A stretch of 64,000 bases of DNA from positions 37,759,175-37,823,174 of the forward strand of contig CM047426.1 of assembly GCA_026168455.1 (NCBI GenBank), written 5' to 3'. A model generated the notes under the pieces. That model saw only the letters and a program-made list of their open reading frames with translations. It was not told where the DNA came from and searched no databases. This DNA comes from Theocolax elegans. Its lineage: Eukaryota; Arthropoda; Insecta; Hymenoptera; Cerocephalidae. This document shows positions 45,601 to 56,699 of this stretch, piece after piece (the first letter of the stretch is position 1; the number at the start of each line of letters is the position of its first letter). Made by a program: the position numbers and the translations under genes.

Positions 45601-48600
45601 TCCTCAGAAATTCCCGAAAGATCCAGAAAATACCACAATTAGTGGAGACATTACGAATACCTCAGAAATTCCCGAAATATCCAGGAAATCCCGTAATTAG
45701 TTGCGTCATCCCGAAATAATCAGAAATTCCCGAAATATCCAGGAAATACCACAATTAGTGGAGACATTTCGAAATACCTCAGAAATTCCCGAAATATCCA
45801 GGAAATCCCGTAATTAGTTGCGTCATCCCGAAATAAATCAGAATTCCCGAAATATCCAGGAAATACCACAATTAGTGGAGACATTTCGAAATACCTCAGA
45901 AATTCCCGAATATCCTGGAAATCCCGTAATTAGTAGAGTTATCCAGAAATACCTCAGAAATTCCCGAAATATCCAGGAAATCCCGTAATTAGTGGAGTCT
46001 TTCAAAAATATTTCAGAAATTCCCGAAATATCCAGGAAATTCCGTTATTGTTGGTGTTATCCCGAACTTACCCAGAAATTCCCGAAAGATCCAGGAAATC
46101 CCGTAATTGGTAGAGGCATCACAAATTACTCAGATATTCTCGAAATATCAATGAAATCCGTAATTAGTAGAGTTATCCTGAAATATCTCAGAAATTCCCG
46201 AAATATCCAGGAAATCCCTTAATTTGTAGAGTTATCCAGAAATACCACATAAATTCTCGAAATATCCAGGAAATACCATAATTAGTGGAGTTTTTTTTTA
46301 AATAGCTCAGCAATTACCGAAAGATCCAGGAAATTCCGTAATTAGTATACTCATCCGAATTTCCACAGATATTCCCGAAATATCCAGGAAATACCATAAT
46401 TAGTGGAGTCTTTAAGAAATATTTCAGATATTCCCGAAATATCCAGGAAATCTCTTATTTAGTAGAGTTGTCCAGAAATACCTCAGAAATTCCCGAAATA
46501 TCCAGGAAATTCCGTTATTATTGGTGTTATCCCGAATTTCCTCAGAAATACCCGAAAGGTCCAGGAAATCCGTAATTGGTAGAGTCATCACGAATTCCTC
46601 AGATATTGTTGGTGTTATCCCGATTTCCTCAGAAATTCCCGAAAGATCCAGAAATACCACAATTAGTGGAGACATTTCGAAATACTCAGAAATTCCCGAA
46701 ATATCCAGGAAATCCCGTAATTAGTTGCGTCATCCCGAAATAAATCAGAAATTCCCGAAAGATCCAGAAAATACCACAATTAGTGGAGACATTTCGAAAT
46801 ACTCAGAAATTCCCGAAATATCCTGGAAATCCCGTAATTAGTAGAGTTATCCAGAAATTCCTCAGAAATTCCCGAAATATCCAGGAAATCCCGTAATTAG
46901 TGGAGTCTTTCAAAAATATTTCAGAAATTCCCGAAATATCCAGGAAATCCCTTAATTGTAGAGTTATCCAGAAATACCTCAGAAATTCCCGAATATCCAG
47001 GAAATACCATAATTATGGAGTTTTTTTTTAAATACCTCAGCAATTACCGAAAGATCCAGGAAATTCCGTAATTAGTATAGTCATCCCGAATTTCCTCAGA
47101 AATTCCCGAAATATCCAGGAAATCCCTTAATTTGTAGAGTTATCCAGAAATACCACATAAATTCTCGAAATATCCAGGAAATACCATAATTAGTGGAGTT
47201 TTTTTTTAAATAGCTCAGCAATTACCGAAAGATCCAGGAAATTCCGTAATTAGTATACTCATCCCGAATTTCCACAGATATTCCCGAAATATCCAGGAAA
47301 TACCATAATTAGTGGAGTCTTTAAGAAATATTTCAGATATTCCCGAAATATCCAGGAAATCTCTTATTTAGTAGAGTTGTCCAGAAATACCTCAGAAATT
47401 CCCGAAATATCCAGGAAATTCCGTTATTATTGGTGTTATCCCGAATTTCCTCAGAAATACCCGAAAGGTCCAGGAAATCCCGTAATTGGTAGAGTCATCA
47501 CGAATTTCCTCAGATATTGTTGGTGTTATCCCGAATTCCTCAGAAATTCCCGAAAGATCCAGAAAATACCACAATTAGTGGAGACATTACGAATACCTCA
47601 GAAATTCCCGAAATATCCAGGAAATCCCGTAATTAGTTGCGTCATCCCGAAATAAATCAGAAATTCCCGAAATATCCAGGAAATACCACAATTAGTGGAG
47701 ACATTTCGAAATACCTCAGAAATTCCCGAAATATCCAGGAAATCCCGTAATTAGTTGCGTCATCCCGAAATAAATCAGAAATTCCCGAAATATCCAGGAA
47801 ATACCACAATTAGTGGAGACATTTCGAAATACCTCAGAAATTCCCGAAATATCCTGGAAATCCCGTAATTAGTAGAGTTATCCAGAAATTCCTCAGAAAT
47901 TCCCGAAATATCCAGGAAATCCCGTAATTAGTGGAGTCTTTCAAAAATATTTCAGAAATTCCCGAATATCCAGGAAATTCCGTTATTGTTGGTGTTATCC
48001 CGAACTTACCCAGAAATTCCCGAAAGATCCAGGAAATTCCGTAATTAGTATAGTCATCCCGAATTTCCTCAGAAATTCCGAAATATCCAGGAAATCCTTA
48101 ATTTGTAGAGTTATCCAGAAATACCACATAAATTCTCGAAATATCCAGGAAATACCATAATTAGTGGAGTTTTTTTTTTAAATAGCCTCAGCAATTACCG
48201 AAAGATCCAGGAAATTCCGTAATTAGTATACTCATCCCGAATTTCCACAGATATTCCCGAAATATCCAGGAAATACCATAATTAGTGGAGTCTTTAAGAA
48301 ATATTTCAGATATTCCCGAAATATCCAGGAAATCTCTTATTTAGTAGAGTTGTCCAGAAATACCTCAGAAATTCCCGAAATATCCAGGAAATTCCGTTAT
48401 TATTGGTGTTATCCCGAATTTCCTCAGAATACCCGAAAGGTCCAGGAAATCCCGTAATTGGTAGAGTCATCACGAATTTCCTCAGATATTGTTGGTGTTA
48501 TCCCGAATTTCCTCAGAAATTCCCGAAAGATCCAGAAAATACCACAATTAGTGGAGACATTACGAAATACCTCAGAAATTCCCGAAATATCCAGGAAATC

Positions 48601-51600
48601 CCCGTAATTAGTTGCGTCATCCCGAAATAAATCAGAAATTCCCGAAATATCCAGGAAATACCACAATTAGTGGAGACATTTCGAAATACCTCAGAAATTC
48701 CCGAAATATCCAGGAAATCCCGTAATTAGTTGCGTCATCCCGAAATAAATCAGAAATTCCCGAAATATCCAGGAAATACCACAATTAGTGGAGACATTTC
48801 GAAATACCTCAGAAATTCCCGAAATATCCTGGAAATCCCGTAATTAGTAGAGTTATCCAGAAATTCCTCAGAAATTCCCGAAATATCCAGGAAATCCCGT
48901 AATTAGTGGAGTCTTTCAAAAATATTTCAGAAATTCCCGAAATATCCAGGAAATTCCGTTATTGTTGGTGTTATCCCGAACTTACCCAGAAATTCCCGAA
49001 AGATCCAGGAAATCCCGTAATTGGTAGAGGCATCACAAATTTACTCAGATATTCTCGAAATATCAATGAAATCCCGTAATTAGTAGAGTTATCCTGAAAT
49101 ATCTCAGAAATTCCCGAAATATCCAGGAAATCCCTTAATTTGTAGAGTTATCCAGAAATACCACATAAATTCTCGAAATATCCAGGAAATACCATAATTA
49201 GTGGAGTTTTTTTTTAAATAGCTCAGCAATTACCGAAAGATCCAGGAAATTCCGTAATTAGTATACTCATCCCGAATTTCCACAGATATTCCCGAAATAT
49301 CCAGGAAATACCATAATTAGTGGAGTCTTTAAGAAATATTTCAGATATTCCCGAAATATCCAGGAAATCTCTTATTTAGTAGAGTTGTCCAGAAATACCT
49401 CAGAAATTCCCGAAATATCCAGGAAATTCCGTTATTATTGGTGTTATCCCGAATTTCCTCAGAAATACCCGAAAGGTCCAGGAAATCCCGTAATTGGTAG
49501 AGTCATCACGAATTTCCTCAGATATTGTTGGTGTTATCCCGAATTTCCTCAGAAATTCCCGAAAGATCCAGAAAATACCACAATTAGTGGAGACATTACG
49601 AAATACCTCAGAAATTCCCGAAATATCCAGGAAATCCCGTAATTAGTTGCGTCATCCCGAAATAAATCAGAAATTCCCGAAATATCCAGGAAATACCACA
49701 ATTAGTGGAGACATTTCGAAATACCTCAGAAATTCCCGAAATATCCAGGAAATCCCGTAATTAGTTGCGTCATCCCGAAATAAATCAGAAATTCCCGAAT
49801 ATCCAGGAAATACCACAATTAGTGGAGACATTTCGAAATACCTCAGAAATTCCCGAAATATCCTGGAAATCCCGTAATTAGTAGAGTTATCCAGAAATTC
49901 CTCAGAAATTCCCGAAATATCCAGGAAATCCCGTAATTAGTGGAGTCTTTCAAAAATATTTCAGAAATTCCCGAAATATCCAGGAAATCCCTTAATTTGT
50001 AGAGTTATCCAGAAATTCCTAAGAAATTCCCGAAATATCCTGGAAATCCCGTAATTAGTAGAGTTATCCAGAAATTCCTCAGAAATTCCCGAAATATCCA
50101 GGAAATCCCGTAATTAGTGGAGTCTTTTCAAAAATATTTCAGAAATTCCCGAAATATCCAGGAAATCCCTTAATTTGTAGAGTTATCCAGAAATTCCTAA
50201 GAAATTCCCGAAATATCCAGGAAATTCCGTAATTAGTAGATCCATCCCGAATTTCCACAGAAATTCGCGTAATATCCAGGAAATCCCGTAATTGGTAGAA
50301 TCATCCCGAAGTACCTCGGAATTCCCAAAAGATCCAGGAAATCCCGTAATTGGTAGATTCATCCCGAATTTCCTCAGATATTCCCGAAATATCCAGGAAA
50401 TACCATAATTAGTGGAGTCTTCAAGAATATATTTCAGATATTCCCGAAATATCCAGGAAATCTGTAATTTAGTAGAGTTATCCAGAAATACCTCAGAAAT
50501 TCCCGAAATATCCAGGAAATTCCGTTATTGTTGGTGTTATCCCGAACTTACCCAGAAATTCCCGAAAGATCCAGGAAATCCCGTAATTGGTAGAGGCATC
50601 ACAAATTTACTCAGATATTCTCGAAATATCAATGAAATCCCGTAATTAGTAGCGTCATTCCACAATATCTCAGAAATTCCCGAAATATCCTGGAAATTCC
50701 GTAATTAGTAGAGATATCCAGAAATACCGCAGAAATTCCCGAAATATCCAGGAAATACCATAATTAGTGGAGTTTTTTTTTAAATAGCTCAGCAATTACC
50801 GAAAGATCCAGGAAATTCCGTAATTAGTATACTCATCCCGAATTTCCTCAGATATTCCCGAAATATCCAGGAAATACCATAATTAGTGGAGTCTTTAAGA
50901 AATATTTCAGATATTCCCGAAATATCCAGGAAATCTCTTATTTAGTAGAGTTGTCCAGAAATACCTCAGAAATTCCCGAAATATCCAGGAAATTCCGTTA
51001 TTATTGGTGTTATCCCGAATTTCCTCAGAAATTCCCGAAAGGTCCAGGAAATCCCGTAATTGGTAGAATCATCACGAAATTCCTCAGATATTCCCGAAAT
51101 ATCGAGGAAATCCCGTAATTAGTGGAGTCTTTCTGAAATATTTCAGAAATTCCCGAAATATCCAGGAAAACCCTTATTTAGAAGAGTTATCCAGAAATAC
51201 CTCAGAAATTCCCGAAATATCACGGAAATTCCGTTATTATTGGTGTTATCCCGAATTTCCTCAGAAATTCCCGAAAGATCCAGAAAATACCACAATTAGT
51301 GGAGACATTACGAAATACCTCAGAAATTCCCGAAATATCCAGGAAATCCCGTAATTAGTTGCGTCACCCCGAAATAAATCAGAAATTCCCGAAATATCCA
51401 GGAAATACCACAATTAGTGGAGACATTTCGAAATACCTCAGAAATTCCCGAAATATCCTGGAAATCCCGTAATTAGTAGAGTTATCCAGAAATTCCTCAG
51501 AAATTCCCGAAATATCCAGGAAATCCCGTAATTAGTAGATTCATCCCGAATTTCCACAGAAATTCGCGTAATATCCAGGAAATCCCGTAATTGGTAGAAT

Positions 51601-53411
51601 CATCCCGAAGTACCTCGGAATTCCCAAAAGATCCAGGAAATCCCGTAATTGGTAGATTCATCCCGAATTTCCTCAGATATTCCCGAAATATCCAGGAAAT
51701 ACCATAATTAGTGGAGTCTTTCAGAAATATTTCAGATATTCCCGAAATATCCAGGAAATCTCTTATTTAGTAGAGCTATCCAGAAATACCTCAGAAATTC
51801 CCGAAATATCCAGGAAATTTCGTTATTGTTGGTGTTATCCCGAATTTCCCCAGAAATTCCCGAAAGATCCAGGAAATCCCGTAATTGGTAGAGGCATCAC
51901 AAATTTACTCAGATATTCTCGAAATATCAATGAAATCCCGTAATTAGTAGCGTCATTCCACAATATCTCAGAAATTCCCGAAATATCCTGGAAATCCCGT
52001 AATTAGTAGAGATATCCAGAAATACCTCAGAAATTCCCGAAATATCCAGGAAATCCCTTAATTTGTAGAGTTATCCAAAAATACCACAGAATTCACGAAA
52101 TATCCAGGAAATACCATAATTAGTGGAGTTTTTTTTTAAATACCTCAGCAATTACCGAAAGATCCAGGAAATTCCGTAATTAGTATAGTCATCCCGAATT
52201 TCCTCAGATATTCCCGAAATATCCAGGGAATACCATAATTAGTGGAGTCTTTCAGAAATATTTCAGATATTCCCGAAATATCCAGGAAATCTCTTATTTA
52301 GTAGAGTTATCCAGAAATACCTCAGAAATTCCCGAAATATCCAGGAAATTCCGTTATTATTGGTGTTATCCCGAATTTCCTCAGAAATTCCCGAAAGGTC
52401 CAGGAAATCCCGTAATTGGTAGAGTCATCACGAATTTCCTCAGATATTGCCGAAATATCTAGGAAATCCCGTAATTAGTAGCGTCATTCCACAATATCTC
52501 AGAAATTCCCGAAATATACTGGAAATCCCGTAATTAGTAGGGATATCCAGAAATACCTCAGAAATTCCCGAAATATCCAGGAAATCCAGTAATTAGTGGA
52601 GTCTCTCTGAAATATTTCAGAAATTCCGTAATTAGTAGATTCAGTAGAAATCCCGTAATTGGTAGAATCATCCCGAAGTACCTCGGAATTCCCAAAAGAT
52701 CCAGGAAATCCCGTAATTGGTAGTATCATCACGAATTTCCTCAGATATTCCCGAAATTTCCAAAAAATCCCGTAATTCGTGAAGTCTTTCTGAAATATTT
52801 GAGAAATTCCCGAAATATCCAGAAATGCCCGTAATTGGTAGCGTCATCGCGAAATACCTCAGGAAATCCCGAAAGATCCAGGAAATCCCGTATTTGGTAG
52901 AGTCATCACGAATTTCCTCAGATGTTCTCGAAATATCCAGGAAATCCTGTAATTAGTAGCGTCATCCCGAAATACCTCAGAAATTCCCAAAAGATCCAGG
53001 AATTCCCGTAATTGGTAGAGTCATCACGAATTTCCTCATATATTCCCGAAATATCCAGAAAATTCCGTCATTAGTGGAGTCTTTCTGAAATATTTCAGAA
53101 TTCCCGAAATATCCAAGAAATCTCGTAATTAGTAGTCATCCCGAATTTTTCCAGAAATTCCCGAAATATCCAAAATTCCCGTAATTAGTAGCGTCTACCC
53201 GAAATACTTCAGGAATTCCCGAAAGACCGAGGAAATCCCGTAATTGGTAGAGTCATTACGAATTTCCTCAGATATTCCCGAAATATCCAGGATATCCCGT
53301 AATTAGTGGAAGTCTTTCTGAAATATTTCAGAAATTCCCGAAATATCCAGGAAACCCCGTAATTAGTCGACTCATCCCGAATTTCCTCCAAAATTCCCGA
53401 AAGATCTAGGA
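36657..53411. repeat. 59-bp satellite array, about 284 units
   Basis: The unit contains CCGAAATATCCAGGAAATCC, CGTAATTAGTAGAGTTATCC and AGAAATACCTCAGAAATTC. Variants alternate in blocks, for example with GGAGTCTTTCTGAAATATTT or TTATTGGTGTTATCCCGAAT. Marker variants recur at about 1.0-1.25 kb spacing (the GGAGTTTTTTTTTAAATA variant at about 37566, 38801, 39160, 40393 and onward), and a block near 37280 recurs near 38880, so there is higher-order structure. Since 59 is not a multiple of three, open frames rotate and are not genes. Short self-complementary segments such as GAAATATTTC and GAATTTC-CTCA-GAAATTC recur. Confidence 0.97.
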
Positions 53412-53916
53412 ACTGTTTGTCATAATTCCAGGGACACATAAGGTCTAAAAAAGATATTGTTTATTGATATAATTATTTACAGTAAAATGGGAATTCACAG
53501 AAAAATGCTTATTTTAGATATATTTCTAAATATAATTTGTTATTAATATTACAAATAATATATATTTATTATAATTTTTGAATACATACAATTTATACCT
53601 GGCACCACGACAATTAATTGTTGACAACAAAATTAATTATCGGTTGTGCAATTGTAATAATTAATGGTAAAATGTTTGTATAAAAAGTTGTACGTACGTA
53701 CGTACGTACGTACGCGGACTACTGAAACTTCCAAGCCAAAAAACTAATAAAAAACGACTCTTTAAAAAATTTGTAATAGTAGTAAATTTATCCTCGTATC
53801 AATGCGATCACAATGGATTCATAAAAAATGACATTCACTAAATATTTTTTACAGTATAAGGGGTTTTTTACAGAAAAATTCACAATTTCACTTATAAAAT
53901 TTTAATATTATGTAGA
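53412..53916 (-). other. HEL2 5' end region
   Basis: AT-rich, no coding. Contains a CGTA tetranucleotide run at about 53689-53714. The outer end reads GA on the plus strand (TC on the minus), followed by host T. Confidence 0.7.
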
Positions 53917-54427
53917 TTTAAATTAAATGCTCCTAAATTAATAGTTTTTGAAAATCTATTCAAATGTAATTCGTATTTTATATTGCCACTGTTAAAATTT
54001 GAATTTTCTTTTGCCTATACTGTTTATAATAGAATTATCTTAAAAATGCAATAATTAATATATTTAATTTTTAACCCATTGTATATATCATATGGATATT
54101 TGGAAAAGTGTATGTTATACTTGATTAATATTTATTTCATCTTCAAACAATTTTGCATTTGTATTTAAAGCATTACATTCAATTTTAGATCCGTTATTAT
54201 TATTGAGTATACGTTTAAAAATTTTATGAGTTTTATCAAGAATGAGTAAACAAATACACATTCTTTCAAGTTATGTTCACAACTTTTTTTTGCGCACGGA
54301 AAAAATACATATATTATGTATTCTTGAAAAAACAATTTTAAAATATATATATATATATATATTATATAAATATTCGGCCGCACGCACACACACCCACATA
54401 CATACATACATATATATACATATATAT
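53917..54427 (-). mobile_element. Family A copy A4, second part
   Basis: Resumes family A at TTTAAATTAAATGCTCC and ends in interrupted CA, CATA and TA repeats at the edge of the next foldback fragment. Confidence 0.85.
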
Positions 54428-54930
54428 GGGCTATTTCACGTCAAGTGGTACGATGAAAATTTTAAATCACTCCAAAATCGAGAACAGGCTGGAAACATCT
54501 TCCAGACATACAAAAAAAATTTAAGTGTTAAAAATAATTTGCTTAAGAGTTATTCGACCATTAACAGTGGAAAATTTTCAATTTTTTAGAAAAACTTCTA
54601 TTTTTAAAGCCATTTATCTCAAAATATGTTGATTTTTTTGAAAAAACATTACAAACAACTTTTGTTTAAATTAATCTTTAGAACTTATCTACCCTGGTTA
54701 CATTTCTTAATTTTGAAATCTCGAAGAGATAGAACACCCGGACATATTGAATATCAAAAAAATGCTACCACACCATAATCGATTTTAATCTAACACCTCT
54801 CAAAAGTTCACATTTTTCGCGAGCTTTCGAATGGCTTGGGTTAGCTTATCGGCCAAGACCGCTGTTGTAAGTTATGCCTCATAAACCTCATAAAATCACT
54901 AATTTTCACGTATTTTACGACATAACTTAC
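54428..54930. mobile_element. Foldback FB-B relative, one arm only
   Basis: Starts GGGCTATTTCACGTCAAGTG and follows the left arm and loop of FB-B (59942-60435) with moderate divergence. Only about 15-20 bases of the second arm remain (GACATAACTTAC), so the element has lost its right half. It is older than FB-B, judging by the number of differences. Confidence 0.8.
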
Positions 54931-54966
54931 ACCAAAAGTGTAATATTCATAATATTTATATATAGG

Positions 54967-55924
54967 GTAATGAACAATTAACTTACCAAAAATAGTAAAG
55001 TGCATATTTAATTGTAGTATTTAGTAAAAACCTATTAAAATTTTAGATTATTTTAAACGGATCTTAATAGAATTTTACCTACTAAAATTAATTTATTTAA
55101 GTCATCGCCAAGAGTTCTATATGTCATTAATATTTTGTACTTTTAGAGTAATAAAACTTTCTTCTTAATTAAATTAATTATTGTATTAGTTTTAAAGAAT
55201 TATTTATAATATGTTAGCGGTATATAAATAAAAACCTGATTCTTCCATTTCTCCCGTAATTTGTAATTTGCACCCTCTTTCAAAATTTGCGTTTTAATCC
55301 ATAATTATATCCAATTTATTTTTCCCTTTAGTTACAGAGCCCATATAATTATTTTAAAATATTGTTTTATATAAATATACGTAATCTACTCACATATATC
55401 CATACAATTTTTAAATTTTGATTTGAATAATATTTAAATTAAATACTACTAAAATAATAGTTTTCGAAAAACTTTTTTATTTAAATAATATTTAAATTAA
55501 ATACTACTAAAATAATAATTTTCGAAAATGTAATTCGTATTTTATATTGCCACTGTTAAAATTTGAATTTTCTTTTGCCATTACTGTTTATAATAGAATT
55601 ATCTTAAAAATGCAATAATTAATGTATTTAAATTTTAATTTATTGTATACTTCACATATAGATATTTGGAAAAGTGTATGTTATACTTGATTAATATTTA
55701 TTTTATCTTCGAAAAATTGTGCATATTTTTAAAAACATTACATTAAATTTTAGGTCCGTTTTTATTTTATGAGTTTTATCAGGAATAAGTAAACTACTAC
55801 ACATCCTTTCAAGTTATATTCACAAGTTTTTTTGCGCACGGAGAAAATACATATATTATCTATTCTTGAAAAAACAAATAATACGTACACACACACACAC
55901 ATACACACACACACACACACACAA
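54967..55924 (-). mobile_element. Family A copy A5, first part, truncated
   Basis: Joins family A at the AATTAACTTACCAAAAATAG segment; the CTAG-hairpin end is missing. About 70 bp around 55425-55525 are duplicated (TATTTAAATTAAATACTACT appears twice). It ends in the CA repeat where the LINE is inserted, and continues at about 59806. Confidence 0.8.
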
Positions 55925-56699
55925 CCAGTCAAAAGTCCCTGACTGGGTCACAGTAGTGAAGAAGGGCAAGAAGAAGAAGAAGATGAAGAACAGCCAGCCG
56001 AAGCAGCATGAACAGCAGAAACGTGCCAGCAAACCGGCCAAAGGCACGGCAGAGCCTAAGGCCGGAGTAAGACCCCCACGCCCATATGCCATCAAGATCA
56101 AGACACTTAGCTGGGGCTCTTCCTACGCTGACATTCTCCGGAAGGTCAAGACTGCACCGGAGCTAAAGGCACTAGGAGAACGGGTCACGCGTATCAGGCG
56201 CACCAGGGCTGGAGAGCTCCTCCTCGAACTGGGGCGACCCGGAACGGAAACGGCGAAGCTGAGGACAGTGGTCTCGTCCACACTGAGTGGGTCAGCAGAG
56301 GTCCAGCTGCTGACTCACAAAGTGTCCATCACCATCAGGGACATTGACGAGTCCACGACAACAACGGAGGTGGCCGCAGCGATTGCGGCAAAGATCGGGC
56401 CAAATGTGGTATCCCCGGATAATATTAAAACCAGGGGATCCTACAGTGGCACCCTAGCTGCGACCATCCAGCTTCCGGCAGTAGCAGCCAAAAAACTGCT
56501 GCAAGACGGGAAGCTCCGGATCGGATCCTCGCGCTGCTACCGATGCCACGAATCGGGACACATCGCGAGGGAGTGCAAGAGCGCAGTCGACCGGTCAGCG
56601 CAATGCTATCGGTGCGGCCAAGAGGGCCACAAAGCAGTGGACTGCGAGGCCAAAGCCAAGACCTCGCATGAGGAAGGAGCACACATCAAAAATGATTAA
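55925..56699 (+). CDS. LINE ORF1, 5'-truncated Gag-like protein
   Basis: The frame is open from the CA repeat to a TAA at 56697-56699. The element-derived part starts with SKVPDWVTVVKKGKKKKK, a stretch usual near the middle or start of R1-type ORF1. The first internal ATG is at 55983. The C-terminal end has two zinc knuckles, CYRCHESGHIAREC and CYRCGQEGHKAVDC, that bind the element RNA. About 240-260 residues are present, shorter than complete R1-clade ORF1 proteins, so the N-terminal part was lost on insertion. The frame overlaps the start of ORF2 (about 56668). Confidence 0.85.

Larger units (their letters stand above)
36422..53916 (-). mobile_element. Helitron HEL2 filled with satellite DNA
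   Basis: On the minus strand the element starts TCTACATAATATT (at 53916) and ends GGCTAG (at 36422), preceded by A and followed by T. Removing it joins ACAAAATA to TTTAAATTAAATG and restores the family A sequence seen in copy A3 near 35030-35055. Near its CTAG end it has a GCGAGCGAAGCGAGCG segment like HEL1. Of its 17.5 kb, about 16.75 kb is a 59-bp satellite. The flanks (about 235 bp on the CTAG side, 505 bp on the TC side) are AT-rich without recognisable Rep or helicase. It is non-autonomous. Confidence 0.85.

Noticed and set aside
36657..53411. Many 60-117-codon frames with EIPEISRK-like repeats on both strands
   Set aside because: They are translations of a 59-bp satellite. The unit is not a multiple of three, frames rotate, and similar frames recur wherever the same unit order recurs.
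36657..53411. CRISPR-like look of regularly spaced repeats
   Set aside because: Units are contiguous tandem repeats without unique spacers, in a eukaryotic transposon setting.
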